Of a DNA stretch of 64,000 nucleotides, positions 63,462 to 64,000 are shown piece by piece. This stretch comes from Blastopirellula marina. GTDB lineage: Bacteria; Planctomycetota; Planctomycetia; Pirellulales; Pirellulaceae. A program made the position numbers and the translations under genes. Where the stretch lies: positions 397,747 to 461,746 of the forward strand of contig NZ_PUHY01000014.1 of assembly GCF_002967765.1 (NCBI RefSeq). The letters run 5' to 3'. The notes beneath the pieces were generated by a model. That model had not been told where the DNA came from. It searched no databases and saw nothing but the letters and a program-made list of their open reading frames with translations. Position 1 is the stretch's first letter, and each line of letters opens with the position of its first letter.

Positions 63462-63533
63462 TTATGGCTCGACGCGGTAGATAACGCGACACAGAAAATA
63501 CGGAGGCAGGATACAAACAAAGAGTCCTAACAC
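63462..63533 (-). CDS. Possible 23-residue hydrophobic peptide
   Basis: GTG start at 63533 with GGGGAG seven bases upstream, a near-perfect ribosome site that no longer gene uses. It encodes LGLFVCILPPYFLCRVIYR followed by VEP and stop, a possible single membrane helix with a basic end. It lies 36 bases upstream of the 176-residue protein gene on the same strand, so it might be a small membrane peptide or a leader. Such a short frame could arise by chance; the ribosome site is the main evidence. Confidence 0.35.
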   Translation of the reverse strand: MLGLFVCILPPYFLCRVIYRVEP

Positions 63534-63582
63534 GATAAATCTCCCCTGCTCGTTTCAGGAAGACGGACAGCTACTCGTTGTG

Positions 63583-63888
63583 CTATTGGGATATCGCTAA
63601 AATTACATCAATGACAAGTATTTTCCAAAACATGCTACAGTGTACTGCTGAGGGAATCCAGATGGGCTCGCGAGCTAATATTGCACACAAACATCCAATA
63701 CCGAAACCGATTACACCACACAGCGCCCTTGTAACATCGTTACCAGCATCTAAAGCGATTAAGTATGGAGTTAGTGCGGAAAAAATGCCAACAAAGGCCA
63801 TGAGCGACATTAAGTCAGAAATCCGAAACCGACCTTCTCTTAATCTGTTTGGAAAAAACACAATAAAAGGGAGTAGAAGCTGTTTCAA
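63583..63888 (-). CDS. Small membrane protein of unknown function
   Basis: Up to 101 residues. A basic start (FFPNRLREGRFRISDL) is followed by two hydrophobic segments (LMAFVGIFSALTPYLIAL and ALCGVIGFGIGCLCAILA) and a third near the end (MFWKILVIDVILAI). A similar basic-then-membrane layout is common in planctomycete proteins. The only starts are TTG 63888, GTG 63861 and ATG 63810; the TTG overlaps the stop of the transposase, so the true N-terminus is uncertain and the gene may have been cut by the insertion sequence. The DNA is more AT-rich than elsewhere in the window. Confidence 0.5.
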   Translation of the reverse strand: MKQLLLPFIVFFPNRLREGRFRISDLMSLMAFVGIFSALTPYLIALDAGNDVTRALCGVIGFGIGCLCAILAREPIWIPSAVHCSMFWKILVIDVILAISQ

Positions 63889-64000
63889 AACCTACGTAAA
63901 CAAATGAGCCCGCACGCTACGTGCATGAAGGCCTGGTAAATCCACGAATGATGTTCGTACCGCACGACAAGTCGACGGAAGTTGCCGATCCACGAGATCG
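63885..64000 (-). mobile_element. IS5-like transposase, 3' end at the window edge
   Basis: The minus-strand frame that runs in from the right edge reads ISWIGNFRRLVVRYEHH, then YQAFMHVACGLICLRRF and a TGA at 63885-63887. This is the typical C-terminus of IS5-family DDE transposases. The N-terminus and both ends of the element are outside the window or not identified; no inverted repeat was recognised. Confidence 0.78.

Overview
The window looks like the chromosome of a planctomycete of the Pirellulales type (Blastopirellula/Bremerella/Rhodopirellula-like). The evidence is moderately GC-rich DNA, Tat-exported Gfo/Idh/MocA oxidoreductases, a DUF1080 protein, SHD1-domain proteins, a MoxR/DUF58/BatA operon, ECF sigma factors next to membrane-anchored sensor proteins, and very large secreted TPR and beta-propeller proteins. 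No rRNA, tRNA or CRISPR array was found.

Layout. 1-9.3 kb: a tad (tight adherence, type IVb pilus) locus on the plus strand (cpaB end, cpaC secretin, cpaE/tadZ, cpaF/tadA, tadB, tadC), closed by a strong terminator and followed by an exported protein and a secreted TadD-like TPR protein. 9.3-18.5 kb: a ceramidase-like protein, an ECF sigma factor with a zinc-finger anti-sigma protein, an SHD1/zinc-ribbon membrane protein, an aldehyde dehydrogenase, a Gfo/Idh plus DUF1080 pair, and an HTH-containing protein. 18.8-32 kb: a minus-strand operon of seven genes (alpha-toroid protein, BatA-like protein, large vWA-like membrane protein, DUF4175-like protein, 1127-residue coiled-coil protein, MoxR ATPase, DUF58 protein) with overlapping starts and stops, closed by a terminator. 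32-37 kb: an ECF sigma factor overlapping a 1423-residue membrane-anchored beta-propeller protein. 37-47 kb: a Tat-exported oxidoreductase, then housekeeping genes (mnmE, yidC with an inserted PDZ domain, two tandem phosphoesterases, tsaB, hemL). 47-54 kb: small accessory genes, including DoxX and DsrE proteins, a GGDEF-EAL enzyme paired with a BLUF blue-light sensor, an SDR enzyme and a glycosidase-like protein. 54-62.9 kb: four tandem paralogous secreted TPR proteins of about 680-700 residues. 62.9-64 kb: small unknown genes in more AT-rich DNA, and the 3' end of an IS5-like transposase cut by the window edge.

Most notable are (i) the four-copy TPR array, in which three genes carry a promoter at the same distance from the start codon and all carry a related C-rich leader motif, (ii) the BLUF/c-di-GMP pair, (iii) the sigma factor translationally coupled to a giant putative anti-sigma sensor, (iv) the YidC-PDZ fusion, and (v) a DoxX-DsrE promoter with a tandem repeat in its -35/-10 spacer. 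All functions come from reading motifs in the sequence; no database search was run.
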